59,209 bases of DNA from an uncultured Myxococcales bacterium (GTDB lineage Bacteria > Myxococcota_A > UBA9042 > DTJE01): the NCBI GenBank assembly GCA_903847405.1, contig CAINDP010000202.1, positions 1 through 59,209 of the forward strand, read 5' to 3'. The notes under the pieces were generated by a model. The model was not told the origin of the DNA. It saw nothing but the letters and a program-made list of their open reading frames with translations, and did no database searches. Numbering within the stretch: the first letter of the stretch is position 1; each line of letters begins with the position of its first letter. A program made the translations under genes and the position numbers. Below, piece after piece: positions 1 through 8,710 of the stretch.

Positions 1-69
1 ACACCGATTTCCCCGGGGGGAAATCGGTGTCTGTCCCCATTTTCCCGGAGCCTGTCCCCATTTTCCCCG
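1..69. repeat. 30-bp perfect palindrome plus two 16-bp direct repeats
   Basis: Bases 1-14 and 17-30 are exact inverted repeats (ACACCGATTTCCCC and its complement) around a two-base centre. Two copies of CTGTCCCCATTTTCCC follow at 31-46 and 52-67 with a 21-bp period. The structure is directly visible. Its resemblance to REP-type palindromes mobilised by Y1 (TnpA-REP) transposases is an inference from memory of similar GTGTCTGTCCCC motifs in other genomes. It abuts, and seems to have replaced, the 5' part of the next gene. Confidence 0.75.
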
Positions 70-503
70 GGCTTCACGTGTCGGTCCCGCGCGGCCTGAC
101 GGACCTGGGCCGGGAACGCGCCGTGGCCGTCGCGGTGCGGGCCTGGGCCTGGGCCGGGCTGCTGGCCGAGGCCCGTCGCCACGCCGAAGAACTCGCCGCC
201 CGCCTGGGGATGCCCGTGACGGACGTCCGGCTGACCCGGGCCCGGTCCCGCTGGGGTTCGTGCAGTTCGACGGGCGTGATCCGGATCAACGTCGCCCTGG
301 CCGCGGCGCCCCCGGACCTGCTGGAGTACCTGGTCGCCCACGAGGTCGCGCACCTGCGCTGGCGCGGCCACGGCCCCCGCTTCTACGCGGCCCTCACGCG
401 CCTGCTGCCGGACTGGCAGGATCGGCGGGCGCGGCTGCGGATCTTCGAACGGGAGCACCCGGACCTGCTTCGAGGACCGAACGGGATTCCGTCCCCGACG
501 TGA
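27..503 (+). CDS. YgjP/SprT-like zinc metallohydrolase, probably 5'-truncated
   Basis: The frame encodes the C-terminal catalytic part of the YgjP family (DUF45, WLM-like metal-dependent hydrolases). Visible motifs are the family signature TRWGSCSS-like segment RSRWGSCSS followed by an HEVAH zinc motif (HExxH) and a downstream conserved HGPRF segment carrying the third ligand. The family is usually about 230 residues, but only 158 codons are open here. The first 17 or so codons are translated repeat sequence, and the GTG at 27 lies inside a palindrome. A GTG at 78 is an alternative start; neither has a clear Shine-Dalgarno. About 60-70 N-terminal residues of the usual family appear to be missing, so this may be a decaying gene. 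The substrate is unknown. The family assignment is firm; functionality is doubtful. Confidence 0.7.
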   Translation: MSVPIFPEPVPIFPGLHVSVPRGLTDLGRERAVAVAVRAWAWAGLLAEARRHAEELAARLGMPVTDVRLTRARSRWGSCSSTGVIRINVALAAAPPDLLEYLVAHEVAHLRWRGHGPRFYAALTRLLPDWQDRRARLRIFEREHPDLLRGPNGIPSPT

Positions 504-567
504 CCCCCGGAAAGCCTCGTCGCACAGCAGGTTGACTTTGCGCCGCCCCCGCACGAATGATCGCCGC

Positions 568-2067
568 ATGCTGGGCCGCCGGACAGGAAGCGCGCAGGAT
601 TCCGGGGGCCTTCGCGGCATGCTGCGGCACCGCGTGTCGCTGACCGGGCCGACCTGGGCCGCCGCGGCCCTCGTCACCCTCTTCTTCCTGTGCCTGTCCA
701 CCCTGGCCATCCTGCGGTTCGAGGCCTACAGGACGCGGTCGTTCGACCTGGCCATCGTGGTGCGCATGCTGTGGGGAATCCGCCACGGCGACTTCCAGGA
801 GTTCTTCACGAACCAACCCTGGATCGCGTACCACTTCGAGCCGCTGATGCTGGTCCTGTCGCTGTTCGATGCCCTGGCACCGGCCGTCCACGGGCTGCTG
901 GTCGCCCAGTCCGCCGCCCTCGCCGCCACGGGCGTGGTGGCCTACCGCCTGGGGGCGCGCCTCCTGGGCAGTCCGACGGCCGGTGTCTTTGCAACCGCCG
1001 TCGCGCTGCTGTACCCGGCCCTGGGCCACGTCGGTGTCTTCGACGTCCACATGGTGGCCTTCGCCATCGCCCCGGCCCTGTGGCTGCTGGACGCGCTGGA
1101 TCGCCGGGCCCGCTGGGAGGCCCTGCTGGCCGCCGCGCTGACCGTCGGGTGCCGGGAGGACGGGTTCGTGTTCGTGGCCCTGGCGCTGCTGGCGGTCCCG
1201 GCCCTGGACCACGCCGGAACCGTGAAGCGCACCGCCACCGCGGCCGCCTGCCTGGCCGCCTTCGCCGCCTACGTGCTGCTGGTCCAGCAGCCCCTGACCT
1301 CGGGCGGGGCCCTGAAGGCCCATTTCGCGGCCTTCGGCGCCACGCCCTCCGACATCCTGTGGACCCTGCTGACCCAGCCCGAACGGCTGGTCGACGCCCT
1401 GGTCACGCACCGGTCCGGCAAGTACCTCCTGACCCTCCTGCTGCCCCTGGCGTTCCTGCCCCTGGTCGCGCCGCGCCGGTCCCTGCCGGCGGCCTGGACC
1501 ATCGCCCTGAACCTCATCAGCCAGGCCCCCGGGACCGCGGACATCATCGATTCCCATTACAGCGCGCTGGCAATCCCGGGACTGCTGTACGGCGGGATCC
1601 ACGGCGCCGCGCGGCTGCAATCCTGGCTGGCCCGGGGTGCCTGGGCGCCGCGCATCCGGATCGCGGTTCCCGCCGTCCTGCTGGCGGCCTGCCTGGGCGG
1701 CCAGGCGGTCTGGGGCACCCTGCCCGGCGCGGGGGAATTCCTGCCCGACGACTTCCGCCTGACCCCGCGATCGACCCGGATGGACGCCCTGGTCGCCCGG
1801 ATCCAGGCCGACCCCGACGCGCCCTGCAGCCTGCCGATCGACGCCGTGGCCCACGTGGCGCAGCGGCCCCGGCCCAACGTGCTGCCCGACGGGTTGGCCG
1901 ACGCCACCTGGGTCCTGGCCGACCTCGATTCCCGCGGCGTCATCGGGGCCGACGCCGCCCGCTACCAGGCACGCATCCGCGGATGGATCGACCGGTCCCT
2001 GGCCGGCGGCATGGATGTCGTGGACCAGCAGGGTCCGCTGGTGCTGCTGCGACGCCGACTGCCGTGA
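568..2067 (+). CDS. DUF2079 polytopic membrane protein
   Basis: A 499-residue integral membrane protein. The segment from FEAYRTRSFDLAIVVRMLWG through the HFEPLMLVLS motif is characteristic of DUF2079, a family related to GT-C/ArnT-type glycosyltransferases that use lipid-linked sugars. About ten hydrophobic segments follow, with a conserved DxHM-type loop (GVFDVHMVAF) and a REDG motif (GCREDGFVF). The soluble C-terminal tail of about 110 residues is probably periplasmic. The ATG at 568 was chosen; an ATG at 619 just before the first transmembrane segment is equally possible, and the frame is open from a TTG at 532. It lies 21 bp upstream of a linalool dehydratase/isomerase-like lipoprotein gene, so the two probably form one transcript. 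The acceptor substrate cannot be deduced. Confidence 0.75.
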   Translation: MLGRRTGSAQDSGGLRGMLRHRVSLTGPTWAAAALVTLFFLCLSTLAILRFEAYRTRSFDLAIVVRMLWGIRHGDFQEFFTNQPWIAYHFEPLMLVLSLFDALAPAVHGLLVAQSAALAATGVVAYRLGARLLGSPTAGVFATAVALLYPALGHVGVFDVHMVAFAIAPALWLLDALDRRARWEALLAAALTVGCREDGFVFVALALLAVPALDHAGTVKRTATAAACLAAFAAYVLLVQQPLTSGGALKAHFAAFGATPSDILWTLLTQPERLVDALVTHRSGKYLLTLLLPLAFLPLVAPRRSLPAAWTIALNLISQAPGTADIIDSHYSALAIPGLLYGGIHGAARLQSWLARGAWAPRIRIAVPAVLLAACLGGQAVWGTLPGAGEFLPDDFRLTPRSTRMDALVARIQADPDAPCSLPIDAVAHVAQRPRPNVLPDGLADATWVLADLDSRGVIGADAARYQARIRGWIDRSLAGGMDVVDQQGPLVLLRRRLP

Positions 2068-2088
2068 GGTCGTGAAGGAGGTGCTGCC

Positions 2089-3696
2089 ATGGGCCCGGTT
2101 CATCGCGGTACGATCGTGCGGATCCCGGCGCAGGCCCTCGCGATCCTGGCCCTCGTGACGACCGCGTCATGCACCGCCGACCCGGTCACGCCCGTCCCGC
2201 CCGTGGACCCCGCGTCCTACCCGTCGCTGTCGCCCGAGGCCATGGGGCAACTTCGCTGGGTTCTGGACCTCGCCAACCGCCCCCTGGACGACTTCACGGA
2301 CCTCGAAGCGGCCAACCAGGGCGACCTGACGTCCTACCGCTACGGCATCGCGTTTTCGGGCTACTTCCTGTCCGTCGCGCAATACCACCACCTGCCCGCG
2401 TGGGACCAGGCGATCCGGCCCGCCATGGACGGGCTGATCCGCAAACTGCTGCAACGCCGCGTGTGGGAGTACTGGGCCGAAACCAGCAAGGGCATCGCCA
2501 CGCTGGAACCGCAGATGGATCTGCCCTACCCCGAGCGCCACGACCCCGTGGGCGAAAAGAACATCATGTATTCCGGCCACGTGGCCCACCTGGTGAACCT
2601 GTACGAATCCCTGTACCGGGACTTCGCCTGGGACCGCCCCGGGTCCATCGTCTACGAATGGGCGCCCGACGAAACATACGTGTACGACAACACCGCGCTG
2701 ATCGACGTGCTGCACCGGCAGATGGCGGACAACCCGTACCACGGCATCTGCTGCGAACCGAACGCGGTGTTCCCCGAATGCAACCAGCACCCCGTGCTGG
2801 CCTTCCGGCTGTATGACGCGACCCACGGCACCGACCGGTTCAAGGTCGCCGATCTGTTCTACGAATTCTTCATGCAGAAGGAACTGACGGACGCGAAAAC
2901 CGGCGAAACCGCCATGCTGTACCTGGTGAAGCAGGATTCGACGCTGTCGCAGGCGAACCCGCAGTATGGGAACTCCAACGACGACCTGATCCGGCAACTG
3001 GTGGACGAGGGGATCATCACCTTCGAATCCGCGACCGCGAACGGCTGGACCGGGACGTTCATGCACGCCTGGAAGCCGGATTTCGTCGAGGCGCGCTGGG
3101 CGGCCTGGAAGGCCCGCCACTACACTCCCACGGACGACGGGGCCGCCACCCTCAAGGAGGAAACCTGGGAGCCCCTGGTACGCTATGGCTTCTTCGCGAT
3201 GCTGGCGGGCGAGATGGGGGACGCCGAGGCGCGGGACCGCCTGCTGGCCCACGCGGACCGGACGTTCCCGAAGGAGTGGCGCGACGGAACGCTGCACTAC
3301 GTGTGCCCCCCGGTGTCCACGTCGCCCTGCACGAACCTGACGGACAAGCTGATCGCGTTCGCGCGGGTGAACCCGCCGGGCGGGTGGCTGGCCGTGCACC
3401 AGCGGCCGTTCGACGATGCGCATTTCGACCAGCCGAGGCTGGCGGGCGTGGACTTCCCGACGGTGCTGGTCACCCGGGCGATCTACGATCGGTCCAGGGA
3501 GGCGCTGGTGGCGTCCTTCCGGCCGGGGACCGGGACCGAGGGGTCGACGACCGTGCGCGCCGAGGGCCTGGACCCGGCCCGGACGTGGCGCGTGTCGGTG
3601 GACGGGACGGAGGTCGCAACGGTGGCGGGCGAAACGGCTGCCTCGGTCGCCCTGGGCCTGGACGGTCCCCACGACGTCGTGATCCAGGCCCTCTAG
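2089..3696 (+). CDS. Linalool dehydratase/isomerase-like (LinD-type) lipoprotein
   Basis: 535 residues. AAGGAGG sits 7 bp before the ATG. A hydrophobic signal ending TTASC resembles a lipobox. The body matches the linalool dehydratase/isomerase domain: NIMYSGHVAHLVNLYES at about 158-174 holds the conserved Met and His, and GICCEPNAVFPECNQHPVL at 219-237 holds the paired active-site-type cysteines (C222, C231) and an EPN motif. In the characterised Castellaniella enzyme these Cys and His residues line the active site that interconverts myrcene, geraniol and linalool. The (alpha/alpha)-barrel is followed by a short beta-rich C-terminal extension after about residue 430. The natural substrate here is unknown; many homologues occur in bacteria not known to use monoterpenes. 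Export fits the periplasmic location of the known enzyme. Confidence 0.78.
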   Translation: MGPVHRGTIVRIPAQALAILALVTTASCTADPVTPVPPVDPASYPSLSPEAMGQLRWVLDLANRPLDDFTDLEAANQGDLTSYRYGIAFSGYFLSVAQYHHLPAWDQAIRPAMDGLIRKLLQRRVWEYWAETSKGIATLEPQMDLPYPERHDPVGEKNIMYSGHVAHLVNLYESLYRDFAWDRPGSIVYEWAPDETYVYDNTALIDVLHRQMADNPYHGICCEPNAVFPECNQHPVLAFRLYDATHGTDRFKVADLFYEFFMQKELTDAKTGETAMLYLVKQDSTLSQANPQYGNSNDDLIRQLVDEGIITFESATANGWTGTFMHAWKPDFVEARWAAWKARHYTPTDDGAATLKEETWEPLVRYGFFAMLAGEMGDAEARDRLLAHADRTFPKEWRDGTLHYVCPPVSTSPCTNLTDKLIAFARVNPPGGWLAVHQRPFDDAHFDQPRLAGVDFPTVLVTRAIYDRSREALVASFRPGTGTEGSTTVRAEGLDPARTWRVSVDGTEVATVAGETAASVALGLDGPHDVVIQAL

Positions 3697-3708
3697 ACGG
3701 GGCACCGA

Positions 3709-6282
3709 CTACCTCAGGGCCATCGCCGCCCGGCGTCGCATCACCGCCTTGAACGCCTCGAAGATGAAGATGCTGGCCACGCCGGCCGCGATGCAGCCGA
3801 CGAGGTGCTGCGGGCCCGGAAGTTCGACCTTGAAGAGGTCCTTCAGGAACGGCACGAAGAGGACCAGGCACAGGAAGGACAGGCCGCCCGCGACCACCCA
3901 CCACTGGGGCCGGTTGGGCGTCCGCAGGCTCTGCAAGGCCGACAGCGTCCACGAGCGGTTCGTCACGATCAACGACAGGTTCGCGGCGATCAGGGTCGCG
4001 AAGGCCAGGCCTCGGGCCCCGTTTTCCCCGGCGTCCAGCACGTCGCGTCCGAACAGGAAGACCCCCACGGAAACCCCCAGCACGCACAGCCCCTGCAGCA
4101 GGCTCAGCAGCAGGCTGCGGCGCCCGAACAGCGGCGCGTCCGGGCGGCGCGGCGGACGCTTCATCACGTCGTTTTCGGCCCCCTCGGCCTCGAAGACCAG
4201 CGTGCACGACGGGTCGATGATCAGTTCCAGGAACACGACGTGCACCGGCAGCAGCAGCAGGGGCCACTGCGCCAGGACGGGGATCAGCGACAGGCCCGCG
4301 ATGGGCACGTGGATGGCGAAGATGTACGCCATCGCCTTCTGGAGGTTGTCGAAGATCCGGCGGCCCAGGCGCACCGCGGCGACGATCGACGTGAAGTCGT
4401 CGTCCAGCAGGACCAGGGACGCCGCCTCCCGGGCCACGTCGGTGCCGCGCCCCCCCATGGCGATGCCGATGTGCGCGGCCTTCAGCGCCGGCGCGTCGTT
4501 GACGCCGTCGCCCGTCATCGCCACGACCTCGCCGTTCGCCTGCAGGGCCTGCACCAGGCGCAGTTTCTGCTCCGGGACGACGCGGGCGAACAGGTCCACG
4601 TCGCAGATGCGCACCTTCAGTTCGTCGTCGGTCATCGCGTCCAGTTCGGGCCCGGTGATGACCGAATCCGGGCGCTGGAACCCGATGGTGCGCGCGATGC
4701 TGCGGGCGGTCCCCGGGTAGTCGCCCGTGATCATGACGACGCGGATTCCCGCTCCATAGCACTCCTGGATGGCCGCCGGCACCGTCGCCCGGACCGGGTC
4801 CGCCAGGCCCAGCAGGCCGACCATCTGGAAATCGAAATCATGCTGGCCCTCGGGCAGCCCGTTCGCGGGGACCTTCGCCCGGGCCACGCCCAGCACCCGC
4901 AGGCCGTCGTCGGCCATGCGCAGCACCATCGCCGTCAGCGCCTCGCGGCGTTCCTCCGGCAGGTGGCACAGGTCGAAGATGGCCTCCGGCGCGCCCTTGG
5001 TCGCCACCTCGACCTGGCGCCCGTCCGGCGAGCGCCACACCCGGGACAGGGCCAGCAGCGCCCGGGACAGCGGATACTCGCGCTGCAGTTCCCAGGCCGC
5101 GTGGTCGTGCTCGGTGCCGGTCAGCGACCGATCGCCCAGGCCGTCGATGGCGCGCTCCATCGGGTCGACCGGATCGCGCTGGCTGGCCAGCACGCCGTAC
5201 TCGACCACCGGGTGGAACGCCTCGGGAATGGAGGTCGTCGCTGCATCCAGTTCCAGGAACTCCCCGTCCGCCCACAGGCGCGTGACCGTCATGCGGTTTT
5301 CGGTCAGGGTGCCCGTCTTGTCCGTGCACAGGACCGTCGCCGCCCCCAGGGTCTCGATGGCCGGGATCCGGCGCGTCAGGACGCGGCTGCGCGAAATGCG
5401 CCAGGCGCCCAGGGCCAGAAAGATCGTCAGGACGACCGGGAACTCCTCGGGCAGCATGGCCATGGCCAGCGTGATGCCGGCCAGCGCGCCCTCGGTCCAG
5501 GACTTCTGGTCGTTCCCGTTCGTGAGGCCGTACGTCACCACGACCACGGCGCACATCGCCGCGCCCAGGATCGCCAGGTTGCGCACCAGCCGGCCGGTTT
5601 CCTTCTTCAGCGTCGAATCCTCGGGAATCAGCGACTGCAGGGCCTTGCCGATGCGCCCGATCTCGGTCCGCATGCCGGTCGACAGGGCCCGTGCCACCCC
5701 GCGGCCCTGCACGACCATCGTGCCGCTGAAGAGGAAGGGCAGATCGTCGCCGCCCGGGCGGCCCATGGCCTCGGGCGCCTCGCCTTCGTTCGCCGATTTG
5801 CGGACGGGCACCGATTCGCCGGTCAGCAGCGATTCGTCGGCGGCCAGGCTGACCCCGTCCAGGACCACGGCATCCGCCGGGACCCGGTCGCCTTCCGACA
5901 GCAGCAGGATGTCCCCGCGCGCCACGTCACGCCCCGCGATGCGGCGGGGCTGGCCGTCGCGGATCACCAGGGCCCGGGGGCTCGACAGGTCCCGCAGCGC
6001 CTCCAGGGCCCGCTCGGTGCGCCGCTCCTGGATGAACGTGATGGCCATGATCAGGAAGACGAAGCCCAGCAGCAGCAGGGCCTCCTTCCAGTCGCCCAGG
6101 GCCAGGTACAGCCCCCCGCAGGCCACCAGCAGCAGGAACATCGGTTCCTTGACGACGTCCAGCGCCGTCCCCAGCACGCCGCGCGGCTTCGAGGACGGCA
6201 GTTCGTTCAGGCCGTCCGCGACCAGGCGTCGTTGCGCCTCGTCCTCGGTCAGGCCAGGCCAGCGGCTCGGATCGATTTCCAT
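3709..6282 (-). CDS. P-type cation-transporting ATPase (P2-type, Ca2+-ATPase-like)
   Basis: 857 residues. Domains in order: N-terminal cation-ATPase segment (1-70), TM1-TM2, actuator domain with LTGES at 153-157, TM3-TM4 with PEEFP at 278-282, phosphorylation motif DKTGTLT at 321-327, nucleotide-binding domain (KGAPE), TGD and MTGDGVNDAPALK hinge motifs, and C-terminal TM5-TM10. It hydrolyses ATP to move a cation across the inner membrane. The PEEFP in place of the PEGLP of SERCA matches a bacterial subgroup often annotated as calcium or magnesium pumps; the ion cannot be assigned from this alone. No metal-binding N-terminal domain or CPC motif is present, which argues against a heavy-metal P1B type. 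It converges on the upstream gene with only 12 bp between stop codons. Confidence 0.88.
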   Translation of the reverse strand: MEIDPSRWPGLTEDEAQRRLVADGLNELPSSKPRGVLGTALDVVKEPMFLLLVACGGLYLALGDWKEALLLLGFVFLIMAITFIQERRTERALEALRDLSSPRALVIRDGQPRRIAGRDVARGDILLLSEGDRVPADAVVLDGVSLAADESLLTGESVPVRKSANEGEAPEAMGRPGGDDLPFLFSGTMVVQGRGVARALSTGMRTEIGRIGKALQSLIPEDSTLKKETGRLVRNLAILGAAMCAVVVVTYGLTNGNDQKSWTEGALAGITLAMAMLPEEFPVVLTIFLALGAWRISRSRVLTRRIPAIETLGAATVLCTDKTGTLTENRMTVTRLWADGEFLELDAATTSIPEAFHPVVEYGVLASQRDPVDPMERAIDGLGDRSLTGTEHDHAAWELQREYPLSRALLALSRVWRSPDGRQVEVATKGAPEAIFDLCHLPEERREALTAMVLRMADDGLRVLGVARAKVPANGLPEGQHDFDFQMVGLLGLADPVRATVPAAIQECYGAGIRVVMITGDYPGTARSIARTIGFQRPDSVITGPELDAMTDDELKVRICDVDLFARVVPEQKLRLVQALQANGEVVAMTGDGVNDAPALKAAHIGIAMGGRGTDVAREAASLVLLDDDFTSIVAAVRLGRRIFDNLQKAMAYIFAIHVPIAGLSLIPVLAQWPLLLLPVHVVFLELIIDPSCTLVFEAEGAENDVMKRPPRRPDAPLFGRRSLLLSLLQGLCVLGVSVGVFLFGRDVLDAGENGARGLAFATLIAANLSLIVTNRSWTLSALQSLRTPNRPQWWVVAGGLSFLCLVLFVPFLKDLFKVELPGPQHLVGCIAAGVASIFIFEAFKAVMRRRAAMALR

Positions 6283-6472
6283 GATTGCGTAATCCTCAGC
6301 ACAGGATGCCCATCACCAACCTTCCGGTCCGGGATGTCAGGACCGGCGGCGGCGCCGATGTCGGCGTAGGCAATCGCATCATGGCGCCTCCGGTGGCGAG
6401 ACCGTTAGGCCGAGGCGAGCCGATGACTAGCACATTCTTGACATCGGTCGGTCCCGATGAGAGGCTGCGGTC

Positions 6473-7381
6473 ATGGAACCCGGCGTCCCGCTCAACCGCA
6501 TGCGCGCCTCGGACGTGTTCCCCAAGGGGGACGCGCCCATCCAGGTGGAGCGCCTGCAGGCGGACAAGCTGTCCTACCCGCCCCACGACCACGACTTCTT
6601 CGAACTGACCGTCGTGTTCCGGGGCACGGGCATCCACCGAAGCATCCACGGGCAGGAGCCGTTCGAGCGCGGCCGGGCGGTCGTGCTGCGCCCCGGGACC
6701 TGGCACGAGCTGCGGCAGGGAAAGGGGCTGGACGTCGCGATCTGCAGCTTCCCGGCGGACCTGCTGCGGCACGAACTGGCGTGGACCCTCGAGGACCCCG
6801 GCCTCAGCTACCTGTTCTGGCGGGGGCCTCTGTCGCTGGATCGGCGGGGCCTGATGGCGCTGACCCTGGACGACGAGGCCCTGGCGGCCTGCGGGGACTG
6901 CCTGGACCGGCTGGAAGCGATCCAGCGGGATCCCGATCCACTGCGGCGCGGCGACCGGATCGCGCTGCTGCTGCTGCTGTTGGGCGAACTGGCCCGCCAC
7001 ACGGGCCCCGCGGATCGCGCCCCCGACCAGCGCAGCAGAAAGACCCACTCGGTGGTGGTTCGCGGCACGGAAATGCTGGAGCAGGACCTGGCCCAGGAAT
7101 GGACGCTGCTGGAACTGGCGGCACGCCTGCGGGTGTCGCAGGGACACCTGGTGCGGCTGTTCACGCGCTGGACCGGCCTGCCGCCCCTGGCCTACCTGGC
7201 CCATCGGCGTGCGGAAACGGCGGCGCTGCTGCTGGTGTCCACCGACCTTCCCGTCGGCGAGGTGGGGGAGCGCGTCGGCTATCCGGACGCGAACTATTTC
7301 GCCCGGCGGTTCCGTCGGCACTTCGGGCTGTCGGCCAGCGGGTACCGGGCCCGCTTCGCCCGGGGACACGATTCCCCGTAG
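6473..7381 (+). CDS. AraC-family transcriptional regulator with cupin sensor domain
   Basis: 302 residues. The N-terminal half is a cupin-like ligand-binding domain (HDHDFFELTVVFRGTGIH near residues 39-56, then RPGTWHEL). The C-terminal 100 residues hold two helix-turn-helix units, the second carrying the AraC signature (VGYPDANYFARRFRRHFG near 264-281). Such proteins usually sense sugars or other small molecules. It is divergent from the P-type ATPase across a 190-bp gap that contains a TTGACA (6438-6443) without a good -10 match. Its target is unknown; regulation of the divergent ATPase is possible but unsupported. Confidence 0.88.
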   Translation: MEPGVPLNRMRASDVFPKGDAPIQVERLQADKLSYPPHDHDFFELTVVFRGTGIHRSIHGQEPFERGRAVVLRPGTWHELRQGKGLDVAICSFPADLLRHELAWTLEDPGLSYLFWRGPLSLDRRGLMALTLDDEALAACGDCLDRLEAIQRDPDPLRRGDRIALLLLLLGELARHTGPADRAPDQRSRKTHSVVVRGTEMLEQDLAQEWTLLELAARLRVSQGHLVRLFTRWTGLPPLAYLAHRRAETAALLLVSTDLPVGEVGERVGYPDANYFARRFRRHFGLSASGYRARFARGHDSP

Positions 7382-7400
7382 GTCGCAGGGCGCCGGGACA

Positions 7401-8594
7401 TCAGCCGTCCCGGGACCGGTCCCGGGGGACGCGCGCCGCCCGGGCCACGACGTCGCCGAACCGCTCCCGCAGGGCATCGACGGCATGCTCCACCCGGGAC
7501 ACCCGCTCGGACCGCATCTCGTCGCCCGACGCCGCAAACAGATCGCCCTGCGCCGCCTGGCCGGATTCCTGCAAATCGAAGGCCGCGACCCCCACCAGGC
7601 GCATGGGCCGGTCCAGTTCCAGCCGCGGCAGCAGGCGGCAGGCCTCCCGGAACAGGGTCGCCGAGTCGTCGAACGGCGCGCCCGCACGCCCATCCCGCGT
7701 GGCCAGCACGAACCCCTTCGTATAGCGGACCTTCACGCGCACGCCGCAGGCCTTCAGGCCGCTGCCCCGCAGGTGCCGGGCGACCCGGTCGGCGTGGTCC
7801 CGCAGCAGGCGCTCCACACCCTCGCGCCCCGACACGTCCACGGCCAGCGTCTCCTCGGACCCCACCGACTTGCGCTCGCCGTCGGGCGACACCGGCCGGT
7901 CGTCCAGCCCCAGGGCCAGTCGGGCCACGTGATCGCCCAGGGATCCCAGGCGGGCGCGCAGGTTGGCCGGATCCGCGGCGGCGATGTCGGCGATCGTCAC
8001 CAGGCCCAGGCGCTGCAGACGCTCCGCCGTCTTGGGGCCCACGCCCCACAGTCGGCCGATGGGCAGGGGCGCCAGGAACGCCGCCTCGGTCCCCGCGGGC
8101 ACGATCGTGATCCCGTCGGGCTTGTGCAGGTCCGACGCGACCTTCGCCACGAATTTGTTCGACGCGACGCCCACCGAGCAGGTCAGCCGCACGGCCTCGG
8201 ACACCGCGTCCTTCAGCGCCCTCGCGAGGACATCGGGCGGGCCGAACAGCGTCTCGCACCCGGTCATGTCCAGGAAGGCCTCGTCCAGGCTGAGGGGCTC
8301 GACCGCGGGGCTGAAGCGGTGAAAGACCTCCATGATCCCGCGGCTGGCCTCGACGTACCGCGGCATGTCCACGGGAAGGTAGACGCCGTCCGGGCACCGG
8401 CGCAGGGCCTCGGCCATGGGCATCGCGCTGCGCACGCCGAACACGCGCGCCTCGTAGGACGCGGTGGACACGACCCCCCGCCGGACGGGTCCCCCGATGA
8501 TGACGGGACGGCCGACCAGTTCGGGCCGGTCGCGCTGCTCCACCGCCGCGTAGAACGCATCCATGTCCAGGTGGACGATGACTCGGCCGGCCAC
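7401..8594 (-). CDS. dinB: DNA polymerase IV (Y-family translesion polymerase)
   Basis: 397 residues. The GTG start at 8594 is chosen because AGGAGG lies 6 bp upstream and the next residues begin the Y-family core (VIVHLDMDAFYAAVEQ). Catalytic acidic motifs are DMD near residues 8-10 and SLDEAFLD near 105. A VSYEAR-type segment (TASYEARVFGVRSAMP), the SVGVASNKFVAKVASD motif, the helix-hairpin-helix (LWGVGPKTAERL) and the little-finger domain all follow in order. It performs error-prone bypass synthesis at DNA lesions. The C-terminus (QGDLF) resembles the beta-clamp-binding pentapeptide found in DinB proteins, though followed by about 40 further residues. It is divergent from a hydrolase gene. 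Confidence 0.93.
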   Translation of the reverse strand: MAGRVIVHLDMDAFYAAVEQRDRPELVGRPVIIGGPVRRGVVSTASYEARVFGVRSAMPMAEALRRCPDGVYLPVDMPRYVEASRGIMEVFHRFSPAVEPLSLDEAFLDMTGCETLFGPPDVLARALKDAVSEAVRLTCSVGVASNKFVAKVASDLHKPDGITIVPAGTEAAFLAPLPIGRLWGVGPKTAERLQRLGLVTIADIAAADPANLRARLGSLGDHVARLALGLDDRPVSPDGERKSVGSEETLAVDVSGREGVERLLRDHADRVARHLRGSGLKACGVRVKVRYTKGFVLATRDGRAGAPFDDSATLFREACRLLPRLELDRPMRLVGVAAFDLQESGQAAQGDLFAASGDEMRSERVSRVEHAVDALRERFGDVVARAARVPRDRSRDG

Positions 8595-8710
8595 GGGCTT
8601 CCTCCTGCCGCAGTGTAAGCGATCCCTGCGACCGCAAGGGTGGACAGCGGCCCCGATCGTGGCCACATTGCGTGCCTGACCCCCCATGCGATGCGGGAAG
8701 GAGGCGGACC

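Noticed and set aside
394-2103. Long minus-strand frame opposite the DUF2079 gene
   Set aside because: Composition (Gln/Gly/Arg) is that of an antisense shadow; the plus strand has clear membrane-protein motifs.
3805-6369. Long plus-strand open frame opposite the P-type ATPase
   Set aside because: Low-complexity Gln/Arg/His-rich translation with no domain; typical antisense shadow of a GC-rich gene whose own motifs are complete.
6438-6466. Promoter of the araC-family gene
   Set aside because: TTGACA is present but no -10-like hexamer lies at 16-18 bp spacing.
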